A stretch of 64,000 nucleotides of DNA from Inquilinus sp. KBS0705 (GTDB taxonomy: Bacteria; Bacteroidota; Bacteroidia; Sphingobacteriales; Sphingobacteriaceae): contig VCCI02000002.1 of the NCBI GenBank assembly GCA_005938025.2, positions 124,001 through 188,000 of the forward strand, read 5' to 3'. The stretch's first letter is position 1; each line of letters starts with the position of its first letter. Made by a program: the position numbers and the translations under genes. Under the pieces are notes generated by a model. That model made no database searches, was not told the DNA's origin, and saw only the letters and a program-made list of their open reading frames with translations. Of this stretch, positions 17,449 to 25,568 are shown piece by piece.

Positions 17449-17522
17449 TGAGGGTGATATATCGGCGATGAAATTAACATTTAATCGGTAAAAGTTTAAT
17501 ATCAATTTTGATACGGATGTTC

Positions 17523-17608
17523 GCCTCATCCCAACCCTTCTCCTTTGGAGAAGGGCTTAAAGACTAATTTTTTTAAAGTCCTCTCCTTTGGAGAGGATTA
17601 GGTGAGGC
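17523..17608. repeat. 86-bp palindromic MITE/REP-like element
   Basis: The ends are imperfect inverted repeats GCCTCATCC and the complement of GGTGAGGC. Inside are two perfect palindromes sharing the core CTCCTTTGGAG: 17535-17555 (CCCTTCTCCTTTGGAGAAGGG without its outer base) and 17580-17596 (CCTCTCCTTTGGAGAGG), joined by an AT-rich spacer with CTTAAAG/CTTTAA complementarity. It has no coding capacity. It looks like a small dispersed repeat mobilised in trans or a REP unit, located between the M61 gene and the DUF4407 gene. Confidence 0.7.
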
Positions 17609-17625
17609 AACCGCCCAACCTCTTA

Positions 17626-18744
17626 TCAATCATAACTATGCCTGCCCAGGTCATATTCCGATTGGCCGGTAATGATCTGCTTTCGCCGCTTTATATCGGC
17701 ATCCAGGCTATGGTCGTAGGTATCGTCGGTAACCATTATTTCACGCTCTTTGTCGCGTTCGGCAAAGTGGTTATTGGCCTCGGCTGTTTTAGCTATCGCG
17801 GTATCATATGGCCCCTTGGGCGACATTAGCTTTACAAACACCGGCAAACACTCAAACAAAATAAACAGGTAGCCTATAAAGGCAATAGCCAGGTAAGTGT
17901 CTAAATCGCGGGTGCCGTTATCGTTGTAGGATAGCTGGCCCAGTGCCCAGTTACGGTCGGCAAAGCCGGCAACGTTTGCCAGGCTGTCCAGCTGCTTTTC
18001 GGTAAATAGTCGGGTGGCATTCAAGCCTTCATAATCTTTACGGCGGCCCAGGTAATCGTCTAACTGGCCCAGGTTTCCGGTAACCGCCTTCAACCGTTCT
18101 TCTTTCTCCTGCAATACCTGCTGCTTTTGCTTGGCATAAGTGCCATAACCGGTTATGCCCGATGTTTGGTTGGTTTTATCGCCAAAAACCTCCTGGTTTA
18201 GTTGATAGCGCGAACGGTTAATGTCGCGCTCCAACGAGTCTTTTTCCTTCTTAAGGTCGTTGTTTTTGGTCAGCTCCTGGGCATACTTTTCGTTGTAGGT
18301 TTTTTGCAGGGTATCTATTTTGCTATGCTGCCCTTTCAAATAAGCTGTTTTTAGCTTCTGCCTAATTTCTTTATCAAATATCTTCAGCTCCAACGGGCGC
18401 GATATCACTACGCCTATCATTATGGCCAACAATATACGTGGCGATGCCTGCAATATTTGGTTGTTAATGCTGCCCTCTTTGTTTATGCTGGATACGATGT
18501 AGCGGTCCATGTTAAAAATAGCAGTACCCCAAAGCAGGCCAAACAATATGGCAAAGCCAACGGCAAAGGCGTCGCCGCTAAAAACAAAATACATGGCGTA
18601 GCCGCCGGATAGCGACGCGAATAAAGCGGTGAAAAATATGGTGGCACCAATGCCCACATATTTGTTATGTTCTATAGGGTATTTCTTTAATGTATCGATG
18701 TGCGCGCCCGAACAAAACCAGAAAAACCGTGTAATTTTTTTCAT
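17626..18744 (-). CDS. DUF4407-family membrane protein with coiled coil
   Basis: The 372-aa protein opens with RFFWFCSGAHIDTLKKYP, the hallmark of DUF4407. Hydrophobic segments lie near residues 32-52, 58-78 and 100-118, followed by a long charged, heptad-like region (about 122-245, with KIDTLQKTYNEKYAQELTKN-like spacing), then a last helix near 282-305 (LAIAFIGYLFILFECLPVFVKL). It is an inner-membrane protein with a large soluble coiled coil. The family has no established function. It is monocistronic by spacing. Confidence 0.88.
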   Translation of the reverse strand: MKKITRFFWFCSGAHIDTLKKYPIEHNKYVGIGATIFFTALFASLSGGYAMYFVFSGDAFAVGFAILFGLLWGTAIFNMDRYIVSSINKEGSINNQILQASPRILLAIMIGVVISRPLELKIFDKEIRQKLKTAYLKGQHSKIDTLQKTYNEKYAQELTKNNDLKKEKDSLERDINRSRYQLNQEVFGDKTNQTSGITGYGTYAKQKQQVLQEKEERLKAVTGNLGQLDDYLGRRKDYEGLNATRLFTEKQLDSLANVAGFADRNWALGQLSYNDNGTRDLDTYLAIAFIGYLFILFECLPVFVKLMSPKGPYDTAIAKTAEANNHFAERDKEREIMVTDDTYDHSLDADIKRRKQIITGQSEYDLGRHSYD

Positions 18745-18838
18745 CAGGTGTTGGTATGTAACTATTTACGTATATAATAAACGCCTATGGGTGCCGATTG
18801 TTACAAAACATGCCTAAATATTTGATTAAGAAAAAACA

Positions 18839-18846
18839 TACCTTTG
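18839..18846 (+). promoter_or_regulatory. Candidate -7 element for rhodanese gene
   Basis: TACCTTTG matches TAnnTTTG, 20 nt before the ATG at 18867. A TTTG at 18821 is too close (14-nt spacer) for a standard -33. Confidence 0.35.
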
Positions 18847-18866
18847 ACTAATAATTATATTTAAAA

Positions 18867-19181
18867 ATGAAAGAAGTAAGCGTACAAGAACTAAAAGAGA
18901 AATTGGATAAAGGCGAAGATTTTCAATTAATAGATGTTCGCGAGGATTTTGAATACGAAACATCAAACATTGGCGGCCAGCATATACCGCTTGGCGGCAT
19001 ATTAATAGAGGCCGAAAAAATAGCTAAAGATAAACCGGTTGTAGTAATGTGCCGCAGTGGCAAACGCAGCGCGGCGGCAATAATGCAGTTAGAGCAGCAG
19101 GGCTATACTAACCTAAGCAACCTTAAGGGCGGTATTTTAGCCTGGCAGGCCGAAATTGACCCCGAAATAAACGTATATTAA
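18867..19181 (+). CDS. Single-domain rhodanese-like protein
   Basis: The 104-aa cytoplasmic protein is one rhodanese domain: LIDVREDFEYE near residue 21, HIPLGGI near 40, and the active-site loop VVMCRSGKRSAAA near 57-69 with catalytic Cys in CRSGKRS. Such small rhodaneses (GlpE/PspE type) move sulfane sulfur; the acceptor is unknown. The downstream membrane protein begins 1 nt after its stop, so the pair is cotranscribed. Confidence 0.92.
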   Translation: MKEVSVQELKEKLDKGEDFQLIDVREDFEYETSNIGGQHIPLGGILIEAEKIAKDKPVVVMCRSGKRSAAAIMQLEQQGYTNLSNLKGGILAWQAEIDPEINVY

Positions 19182-19182
19182 T

Positions 19183-19371
19183 ATGGGCAAAAAAATAGCG
19201 TTGAATGTAGCTTTAAACCTGGGCATATTTTTGGCGGTTTTAATTGGCTACACTGCCCTTGAGCACCAACGGTACGAGTATGTGCTGGCTTGCACATTTA
19301 TAGCCGTACTGCTAATTGTATTTAAAATAAAACTAATAAAAGGCATACGCAACAGCCAAAAAAACCCTTGA
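19183..19371 (+). CDS. Small two-helix membrane protein
   Basis: The 62-aa product has two hydrophobic segments (about residues 4-23, ALNVALNLGIFLAVLIGYTAL, and 32-50, VLACTFIAVLLIVFKI) and a basic C-terminus (KLIKGIRNSQKNP). It resembles tiny conserved Sphingobacteriaceae membrane proteins of the DUF6358 sort, which I state with low certainty. It follows the rhodanese gene with no gap, and its last codons form the left arm of the terminator. Confidence 0.75.
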   Translation: MGKKIALNVALNLGIFLAVLIGYTALEHQRYEYVLACTFIAVLLIVFKIKLIKGIRNSQKNP

Positions 19372-19396
19372 TTGTAATAAATCAGGGGTTTTTTGC
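19356..19396 (+). terminator. Terminator overlapping the end of the small membrane protein gene
   Basis: AAAACCCTTGATT and AATCAGGGGTTTT form a 13-bp stem with one G-T pair and a 6-nt loop, followed by TTTTTT. The left arm contains the TGA stop of the gene ending at 19371. Confidence 0.88.
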
Positions 19397-19434
19397 TCTA
19401 ATCCCTATAATTTAAACTTAACCCCCAAAACACC

Positions 19435-20340
19435 ATGTTTTTAGTAATTATTGGTATCATTTTGTTATTTGTTGGCAGAGTGGTAAAACGTTCGCCTGAG
19501 CCTGCGGGCCGTTTTGGCGGCGCCATTAGCATTGCAGGTATTGCCATAGCTGCTATAGGCTTATTATTTTCGGTATTTAAAACCATCGAGCCGGGCAAGG
19601 TGGGTGTACAGGTACTATTTGGCAAGGTGCAAAACGATGTGCTTGAAAGCGGCCTGCACGTTATTAACCCGCTGGTTGATGTTACCCTGTTTAATATACA
19701 AACGCAAAACTATACCATGAGCGCCGTACACAGCGAAGGCGATGTACAGGGCGATGATGCCATCAGGGTGCTATCGTCTGACGGGTTGGAGGTGATGGTC
19801 GATCTTTCGGTTTTATACAAAGTTGACCCTGCCAAAGCACCATTCATTATGCAAAACATCGGAATGGATTATGTAGACAAGATAGTGCGTACGGTAGCGC
19901 GCACCGCCATACGCGATAACGCCGTAGCTTACCCCGCTGTAGACCTGTACTCTACCAAAAGGCAGGAATTTCAAGAAAAGATAAACCGTACCATATCCTT
20001 AAGTTTTGCCAAACGCGGCTTAGAATTGCAGCAGATACTGGTTAGAAATATATCGTTACCGGCATCGGTAAGGGCAAGTATCGAATCGAAGATACAGGCC
20101 GAGCAGGACGCCCAAAAAATGACCTTCGTTTTGCAGAAGGAGCGCCAGGAAGCCGACCGTAAACGCGTTGAGGCCCAAGGTATTGCGGATTACCAAAAGA
20201 TATTATCTACCGGCCTGTCTGACAAGCAATTGCAGTACGAAACCATTAAAGCGCAAAAAGAAATAGCACTATCGCCAAACACCAAGGTAATTATTATGGG
20301 TAACAGCAAAACACCGGTGATATTGAGTGATAAGAATTAG
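19435..20340 (+). CDS. SPFH/prohibitin-family membrane protein
   Basis: The 301-aa protein has two N-terminal hydrophobic stretches (residues 1-15 and about 28-48, AISIAGIAIAAIGLLFSVF), then an SPFH domain (TIEPGKVGVQVLFGKVQND through VDLSVLYKVDP, RTVARTAIRD) and a C-terminal helical part rich in Gln/Lys/Arg (IQAEQDAQKMTFVLQKERQ). SPFH proteins form large oligomeric rings in membranes and often work with proteases. No NfeD-like or protease partner lies beside it. Confidence 0.92.
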   Translation: MFLVIIGIILLFVGRVVKRSPEPAGRFGGAISIAGIAIAAIGLLFSVFKTIEPGKVGVQVLFGKVQNDVLESGLHVINPLVDVTLFNIQTQNYTMSAVHSEGDVQGDDAIRVLSSDGLEVMVDLSVLYKVDPAKAPFIMQNIGMDYVDKIVRTVARTAIRDNAVAYPAVDLYSTKRQEFQEKINRTISLSFAKRGLELQQILVRNISLPASVRASIESKIQAEQDAQKMTFVLQKERQEADRKRVEAQGIADYQKILSTGLSDKQLQYETIKAQKEIALSPNTKVIIMGNSKTPVILSDKN

Positions 20341-20352
20341 CCGGAAGTTTAT

Positions 20353-20360
20353 TAACTTTG
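20353..20360 (+). promoter_or_regulatory. Candidate -7 element for mntA
   Basis: TAACTTTG matches TAnnTTTG and ends 5 nt before the mntA ATG, implying a leaderless or very short leader. No clear -33 box. Confidence 0.35.
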
Positions 20361-20365
20361 ATATA

Positions 20366-20668
20366 ATGACCGAGTTAAAAGACCATATCGCCCAAATAAA
20401 GCTGTTATGTAATTTACATAAGGTGAGGTCTTTATTTGCTTTTGGGTCAGTGACTACCGATAACTTAACCCCGGAAAGCGATATTGATATGGTTGTTGAT
20501 ATTGACAGCAACGACCCGCTTGAATACTCCGATAATTATTTTGCGATAAAGTTTCAGCTTGAGAACATTCTTAAACGTCATATCGACCTATTAGAAGAAA
20601 AATCTATAAACAACATTTATCTTAAGAAAAGCATAGATAACACAAAAGTGCTTATTTATGGGCGATGA
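20366..20668 (+). CDS. mntA: MntA-like nucleotidyltransferase antitoxin
   Basis: The 100-aa protein (start ATG 20366, right after a TAACTTTG box) is a minimal nucleotidyltransferase: G27-S28 in AFGSVT followed by SDIDMVVDI with Asp39 and Asp41 as the metal-binding pair. In type VII toxin-antitoxin systems, MntA uses ATP to attach AMP to a tyrosine of the HEPN toxin and so silences it. It overlaps the HEPN gene by 11 nt, the usual arrangement. All catalytic residues are present. An in-frame earlier start at 20327 is unlikely since it lies inside the SPFH gene. Confidence 0.92.
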   Translation: MTELKDHIAQIKLLCNLHKVRSLFAFGSVTTDNLTPESDIDMVVDIDSNDPLEYSDNYFAIKFQLENILKRHIDLLEEKSINNIYLKKSIDNTKVLIYGR

Positions 20669-20993
20669 GGTTAAAACCTGGCTTTGGGATATTAAAAAAG
20701 CTATCGTAGAAATAAATACTTTTTTGCCCGACAAAAAAGACTTTTTTACGTTTAAAAAAGATTTAAAAACAAAAAGGGCGATTGAAAGAAATGTTGAGAT
20801 TATTGGCGAAGCCGCAAATCGCATCATCAAATACCAGCCCGACATTCAAATAACAGACATTAAAAAAATCATCGATACCCGAAACCGTATAATACACGGC
20901 TATGATACCGTGTCTGATGATATTATTTGGTCTATTGTGATCAGAAACCTGCCCGTTCTTTTGTTAGAAGTCGAAACATTTTTAAAGGATTAA
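20658..20993 (+). CDS. hepT: HepT-like HEPN ribonuclease toxin (DUF86)
   Basis: The 111-aa helical HEPN protein carries the RX4HXY ribonuclease motif as R75-NRII-H80-G-Y82. Arg and His are the RNase residues and the Tyr is the target of MntA adenylylation in known type VII systems. The polar stretch KTKRAIERNVEIIGEAANR is typical of DUF86. It overlaps mntA, so the pair is translated together. Its intact motif suggests an active toxin; the target RNA is unknown. Confidence 0.92.
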   Translation: MGDEVKTWLWDIKKAIVEINTFLPDKKDFFTFKKDLKTKRAIERNVEIIGEAANRIIKYQPDIQITDIKKIIDTRNRIIHGYDTVSDDIIWSIVIRNLPVLLLEVETFLKD

Positions 20994-20995
20994 GC

Positions 20996-21859
20996 CTACT
21001 CAAAATATTGCTTATACTCCGCAGGTATGCCGCTGATGGGTTTTATCATAATGTCTTTATAATATACCTCGGCGGCTTCGCTTTGTAGTTGCAGTTTGCC
21101 ATGGGTAAGGGGTTTTATTACGTCGCCATCTTTAAAGCGCGAGTTTTGCAGCGCCATTACTACCTTGCCGTTTACAATATGCAGGCTTTTATCGCCATAG
21201 GTGATCAATTCTATCTCGTTCCATTCGCCAAGGGGTTTATCCATTTTGGCACCGGCTTCGCAAAAACCACCATTGCCGGTTGCACCGCCCAGGGGCACCC
21301 ATTTACCCGTTGCGCTAAACTTATAGCTTGAATCTTTTACAGCACGTGCATCCGCCTGTGAGGTTGACTGCGACCAGTAGTCGCCGCTGCTGTTTTCAAC
21401 CACCTGAAATTCCTGGCTTAGCATCCACGTACGAAAGTACTCTACCCCGCATTTGCCCTGCGAGTGGTATAGCAGGCCGCTGTCTTTTAACTCATCCAAC
21501 CTCGGCACCCATTTTTTGTTACCCCAACGAAACTTTAGCTTTAGGCGGTAATTGGCAAAATCCTGTTTGGTAAAAATGCAGCCGTATATTTCGCCGGTGA
21601 TTTTTAAAACGGGCTGCCCGTCCTCCATCACTACCGAGAAAACGTTGTTCTTGTTTACATTATAACCAATAGGTTCAATCAGGTTGCCATTTTCGTCTTT
21701 TGGTGGTGCGCCTTTATAGCCCACTTTATGGTAAAAGCTTTGATAGGTTTCCCACTTGCTCAGGTTTTTATCCAACAGGGGTGTCCAGTCGTCGGCGGGT
21801 TTAAGCGATGTGCCGGTGAGCAGACATATCGCGCAAAGAATGGTAAACAGGTATTTCAT
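20996..21859 (-). CDS. Secreted DUF1080 protein (3-keto-glycoside hydrolase-like)
   Basis: The 287-aa protein has a signal peptide (MKYLFTILCAICLLTGTSL) and the DUF1080 jelly-roll: WTPLLDKNLSKWETY, YRLKLKFRWG, SGLLYHSQGKCG (the common GIFL pattern variant), EFQVVE, and PLGEWNEIELI then IVNGKVV. The family includes 3-keto-disaccharide hydrolases, which cleave oxidised glycosides, and carbohydrate-binding lectin-like proteins. It is the last gene of a GH16-GH5-DUF1080 operon, 23 nt after GH5, so a glucan-derived substrate is inferred. Confidence 0.88.
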   Translation of the reverse strand: MKYLFTILCAICLLTGTSLKPADDWTPLLDKNLSKWETYQSFYHKVGYKGAPPKDENGNLIEPIGYNVNKNNVFSVVMEDGQPVLKITGEIYGCIFTKQDFANYRLKLKFRWGNKKWVPRLDELKDSGLLYHSQGKCGVEYFRTWMLSQEFQVVENSSGDYWSQSTSQADARAVKDSSYKFSATGKWVPLGGATGNGGFCEAGAKMDKPLGEWNEIELITYGDKSLHIVNGKVVMALQNSRFKDGDVIKPLTHGKLQLQSEAAEVYYKDIMIKPISGIPAEYKQYFE

Positions 21860-21882
21860 ATAGTTAGATCAGTTGTTGTTTT

Positions 21883-23115
21883 TTACTTAGCAGGTACTTT
21901 TAAGCCCAGCGCTTCAATATACCCTTTTTGCGGGATGCAGTTTTCAAACTTGCTGCTTTCTAAAAATGCCCATAGTGCCTTCTTCATTTTTTCGCGGTCT
22001 ATAGGGCCCACTTTGCGGATATCTTCGAAGCTCGCGCGTGGTTTTTGGGTGTAGGCTATCACATCGTCGTAGCCATCGGGCACGTTAAAACTCATAAAGC
22101 CTGCTTTATTATCCAGTTTTTTGTAGGGCCAGTAATGCCAGCCTATGTTGTTCTTTTCGCACAGTATACGGAAATCGTGTACCCATTCGTCTTTGTTCTC
22201 GCCGGTTTCGCCAACGTAGATGGGTACATTGTATTTATCGCGGTAATCTATGTATTCCTGTATTACCTCCTGTTTTACGTCGGTCCAGTATTTATGGAAA
22301 GTGTAAACGCTTTTGCTGTCAAACGGCTTACCAAACACTTTAAAATTGCTATCCCATTGCGCGCCGCCCAAAAACACCAGGTGGTTTTTATCAACCGACC
22401 GCACAGCGGCGGTGAGTTGCTTGTAGGTAGGCTCTAAATGCGGGTTAAGGTCGGCTACATCAAAGTAGTGGGCAATAGGTTCGTTCAGCAGGTCGTACCC
22501 CAATATAATACTTTCGTTTTTATAGTGGGCCGCTATCCTGCGCCAAATATCGGCAGCCTGTTTGCGGCTTGCGGCGCTTTTAAATAAAAAAGGGAAGCCG
22601 TTGCCATCGTCAATATTATCGCCGGTTTGGCCGCCGGGTGCGCAGTGCATATCCAATATCACATACAGGTTTTCGGCCTTGCACCAGCCAATTACACGGT
22701 CGAGCAATTCAAAACCGCGGTTTGGGTTGTTTTGGCCCATATAATCCTCGTTAGTGAACAGCTTATAATGGAACGGTATGCGGATGGAGTTCATCCCTGT
22801 TTGCTTTAAAAAATGAATATCAGCTTTGGTAATATAGGTGTCCTGAAATTTACGCCAAAACAGCTTCATCTCTTCGGGACCAACCAATTCGGTCAGCGCT
22901 TCGTTTATCAGCCTTTGCGAATTAACGTTTGTAAACTTAAACATATAACCCTCGGGCACCAGCCAGTTGCCTAAATTGGTGCCGCGTATTAAAAACGGTT
23001 TGCCATCAACCCCAATAATTTCTTTGCCCTTAACGCCAATAAATTTTGGCGACTGTGCCTGTAAGTTAATTGTACCCGTCAGCAGGATAAGCAGAACAAT
23101 AAATAGTCTTTTCAT
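21883..23115 (-). CDS. Secreted GH5-family glycoside hydrolase
   Basis: The 410-aa enzyme has a signal peptide (MKRLFIVLLILLTGTINLQA) and a GH5 TIM barrel. Seen: FLIRGTNLGNWLVPEGYM at the first strand, MNSIRIPFHY, ILDMHCAPGGQ, the acid/base Glu212 in LLNEPIAHYF and the nucleophile Glu303 in YVGETGENK. The opening resembles exo-beta-1,3-glucanase-type GH5 enzymes. Operon with GH16 (18-nt gap) and DUF1080, so beta-1,3- or mixed-linkage glucan is the most likely substrate, by inference. Confidence 0.93.
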   Translation of the reverse strand: MKRLFIVLLILLTGTINLQAQSPKFIGVKGKEIIGVDGKPFLIRGTNLGNWLVPEGYMFKFTNVNSQRLINEALTELVGPEEMKLFWRKFQDTYITKADIHFLKQTGMNSIRIPFHYKLFTNEDYMGQNNPNRGFELLDRVIGWCKAENLYVILDMHCAPGGQTGDNIDDGNGFPFLFKSAASRKQAADIWRRIAAHYKNESIILGYDLLNEPIAHYFDVADLNPHLEPTYKQLTAAVRSVDKNHLVFLGGAQWDSNFKVFGKPFDSKSVYTFHKYWTDVKQEVIQEYIDYRDKYNVPIYVGETGENKDEWVHDFRILCEKNNIGWHYWPYKKLDNKAGFMSFNVPDGYDDVIAYTQKPRASFEDIRKVGPIDREKMKKALWAFLESSKFENCIPQKGYIEALGLKVPAK

Positions 23116-23133
23116 ATAGGTAATCAGAATGGT

Positions 23134-23982
23134 TTATTTTTCAATCATTTTATAAAAGTGTACATAATCTACCACCATGCTGGCCGGGAACGCGGTATCA
23201 TCAATACCTTGCTGGCCACCCCAGCTTCCTCCAACGGCAATATTCATTAACAGGTGGAATTTTTGATCGTATGGCCAGGCGGCAACACTATTGGCATTGT
23301 TTACATAGGTATAAACCAAATCGCCGTCATAATAGCCCTTTATGGCATAGGGTGTCCAGTCGGTACGGTAAACGTGGAATTCGCTGCTTGCCGTGTTGAT
23401 GGTTTTGCTACCTCCCTTACCATTCGCGCCGTTATACAATTGGTTATGCAGGGTAAAATGCACATTGCCGGGGTCAAAACCCACCATTTCCATAATGTCT
23501 ATCTCGCCCGAGTTTGGCCAGTTGCCATACACGTAATCATCAGGCAGCATCCATATGGCCGGCCATGTGCCTTTGCCTGCGGGTAGCTTTGCCTTAACCT
23601 CCAGGCGGCCATACAACATGCTGCCTTCGCCCTTTGATACCAGGCGTGTTGAGGTATAATTCATGCCGCCCAGGCTTTCCTTTTTGGCTGTAATAGTTAG
23701 TTTGCCATCGGCAACGTTTACATTTGCAGCATCGGTATAGTATTCCAGCTCGCTGTTGCCCCAGCCACCGCCGCCGGTATCGTATCCCCATTTATCAGTT
23801 TTTGGTTTGCCTGTGTAATCAAACTCATCGGCAAAATAGGCGGTAGTTTCAAAAGTCCAGCCTTTATCAACCACCTCGGTAGGCGGGTCAACAACAACCG
23901 GCTTAGGGTCTTGTTTTTTACCCGAACAGGCAGCCATACCTAACAGCGCAACTGCGCACAGGGCAGCGTTAATTTTATTCAT
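23134..23982 (-). CDS. GH16-family beta-glucanase lipoprotein
   Basis: The 282-aa protein has a lipoprotein signal (LLGMAACSGKK, Cys19), so it is surface or periplasm anchored. The GH16 catalytic motif is complete: E160-I-D162-I-M-E165 in SGEIDIMEMVG. Other GH16 landmarks are GWGNSELEYYT, TSTRLVSKG, WPAIWMLP and WPYDQKFHLLMNIAVGGSWGG. The ELEYYT and EMVG context is that of laminarinase/lichenase-type endo-beta-glucanases. It is the first gene of the operon with GH5 and DUF1080. Confidence 0.94.
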   Translation of the reverse strand: MNKINAALCAVALLGMAACSGKKQDPKPVVVDPPTEVVDKGWTFETTAYFADEFDYTGKPKTDKWGYDTGGGGWGNSELEYYTDAANVNVADGKLTITAKKESLGGMNYTSTRLVSKGEGSMLYGRLEVKAKLPAGKGTWPAIWMLPDDYVYGNWPNSGEIDIMEMVGFDPGNVHFTLHNQLYNGANGKGGSKTINTASSEFHVYRTDWTPYAIKGYYDGDLVYTYVNNANSVAAWPYDQKFHLLMNIAVGGSWGGQQGIDDTAFPASMVVDYVHFYKMIEK

Positions 23983-24060
23983 AAAAAAGGGTTATAAGCT
24001 TATAATTGGTTTAAAGCCCAATCCAAATATAAGATATTTATATTATGGATGTTAACACAT

Positions 24061-24068
24061 TACATTTG
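24061..24068 (+). promoter_or_regulatory. Candidate -7 element for modABC
   Basis: TACATTTG matches TAnnTTTG, 53 nt before the modA ATG. It lies between two GTTAAC sites (24051-24056 and 24073-24078), which might be a regulator site. No strong -33 box and no Moco riboswitch fold seen. Confidence 0.35.
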
Positions 24069-24121
24069 CGCTGTTAACGCAATTAAACGTATTTTGTAAA
24101 ACAGCGGCTTTATATATACTC

Positions 24122-24880
24122 ATGACCAAAACAACCTCATTTAAATACCTGCTTACCAGTGCCTGCCTGTTATGGCAGCTAACGGCCCACGCGCAAAATT
24201 TAAAGGTAGCCATAGCCGCCAACCTGCAGCCGGTAATAAAAGTGCTGCAACAGGATTTTGGAAAACAAACAGGTATTGGCATTGACGCCATATCGGGCCC
24301 ATCGGGTAATTTAAGCACCCAAATAAGCAACGGTGCGCCATTCGACCTGTTTTTATCTGCCGATACCAAGTTCCCCGCCGAGCTTTATAAAAAAGGTTTT
24401 GCCTTAAAAGAACCGGTAGTTTATGCCGAAGGCGCACTTATTATTTGCAGCAGCCAAAACATTAACCTGGCAAATTGGGCAAAACTGCTGCCGGGTGCTA
24501 CCATTAAAAAAATAGCTATCGGCAACCCGGCTATTGCGCCCTATGGCAAGGCCGCGCAGGAAACGCTGATGCAAGCCGGTATATACGATACCATAAAAGA
24601 TAAAATTGTATATGGCGAAAGCATATCGCAGGTAAACACTTATGTTACTACAGGTGTGGTACCGGTAGCATTTACCACTTTATCATTAATAAAAGACCCG
24701 GCTAATAAAACGCCGCTTTTTTACCGGGTAATCGATCCTAAAACCTATTCGCCCATACAACAGGGCATGGTACTGCTTAAACATGCGCAAGGAAACACCA
24801 AGGCCGAAAAGTTTTACCGGTATCTGTTAAGCCCGGCGGCCAAAAAAATATTTATACGGTTTGGTTACCATGTTAAATAA
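24122..24880 (+). CDS. modA: Molybdate ABC transporter, substrate-binding protein
   Basis: The 252-aa periplasmic protein has a signal peptide (ends HAQN) and the ModA fold: LKVAIAANLQPVIKVL, FGKQTGIGIDAISGPSGNLSTQISNGAPFDLFLSAD (Ser/Thr-rich oxyanion pocket, given here only for orientation in parts GPSGNL and GAPFDLFLSAD), IAIGNPAIAPYGKAA and TGVVPVAFTTLS. It captures molybdate or tungstate for ModB. It starts the modABC operon, which could supply the molybdopterin enzyme encoded at 30946-31719. Confidence 0.94.
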   Translation: MTKTTSFKYLLTSACLLWQLTAHAQNLKVAIAANLQPVIKVLQQDFGKQTGIGIDAISGPSGNLSTQISNGAPFDLFLSADTKFPAELYKKGFALKEPVVYAEGALIICSSQNINLANWAKLLPGATIKKIAIGNPAIAPYGKAAQETLMQAGIYDTIKDKIVYGESISQVNTYVTTGVVPVAFTTLSLIKDPANKTPLFYRVIDPKTYSPIQQGMVLLKHAQGNTKAEKFYRYLLSPAAKKIFIRFGYHVK

Positions 24881-24896
24881 ACACCCGCGGTAAAAA

Positions 24897-25568
24897 ATGG
24901 ATATGGCACCTATTTGGCTCACTCTAAAATTAGCAGGCATAACCACGCTTATACTGCTAATTATTGGCCTGCCTTTGGCCTGGTGGCTATCACGAAAGCG
25001 GTCGTTTTTTAAGATCATCACCGAAGCTATTATTACTATGCCGCTCGTACTGCCACCTTCGGTACTGGGCTTTTACTTGCTGCTGGCTTTTAGCCCCCAA
25101 CAGGGCTTGGGGAAATGGCTACAGCAAACGTTTAACATCCAGTTTGTATTCTCGTTCCCCGGCTTGGTGCTGGCATCGGTTATATACAGTATGCCGTTTA
25201 TTATAAGCCCGGTAAAGTCGGCTTTTCAGCAATTGCCTTTATCGCTTTCACAAGCATCTTACACGCTTGGTAAAACGCCCTGGCAAACCTTTACGCATGT
25301 GCTGCTGCCCAACATTAAACCCAGCCTGCTTACTGCCGCGGTGCTTACTTTTGCGCATACCTTAGGCGAGTTTGGCGTAGTGCTGATGATAGGGGGTAAC
25401 ATACCGGGGGTAACACGTGTAGCATCAATAGCCGTATACGATTCGGTTGAGCAAATGAATTACACCGCCGCCAATAACTATTCGCTGGTGCTGTTTACCA
25501 TTACCTTTGTGATGGTTTTGGGTGTGTTTATTTTTAACAAGTACCAGGTAAAAAGCCCTTTAGAATGA
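24897..25568 (+). CDS. modB: Molybdate ABC transporter, permease
   Basis: The 223-aa inner-membrane permease has about five hydrophobic helices and the ABC-permease coupling motif ASYTLGKTPWQTFTHVLLPNIKPSLL (the EAA loop; parts ASYTLGKTPWQ and VLLPNIKPS) near residues 118-143. PLVLPPSVLGFYLL is typical of ModB/CysW-type permeases. The start at 24897 follows a purine-rich stretch; ATG 24903 is an alternative. The stop overlaps the modC start by 4 nt (ATGA), indicating coupling. Confidence 0.94.
   Translation: MDMAPIWLTLKLAGITTLILLIIGLPLAWWLSRKRSFFKIITEAIITMPLVLPPSVLGFYLLLAFSPQQGLGKWLQQTFNIQFVFSFPGLVLASVIYSMPFIISPVKSAFQQLPLSLSQASYTLGKTPWQTFTHVLLPNIKPSLLTAAVLTFAHTLGEFGVVLMIGGNIPGVTRVASIAVYDSVEQMNYTAANNYSLVLFTITFVMVLGVFIFNKYQVKSPLE

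Noticed and set aside
17626..18744. A prophage tail or ABC protein for the coiled-coil gene
   Set aside because: The opening motif and helix layout fit DUF4407; no phage neighbours.
20327..20365. N-terminal extension of MntA from 20327
   Set aside because: It would overlap the SPFH gene end; the ATG at 20366 fits the domain start and follows a TAACTTTG box.
23983..24121. Moco riboswitch before modA
   Set aside because: The 139-nt leader has no recognisable multi-stem fold; only GTTAAC repeats and a -7-like box are visible.
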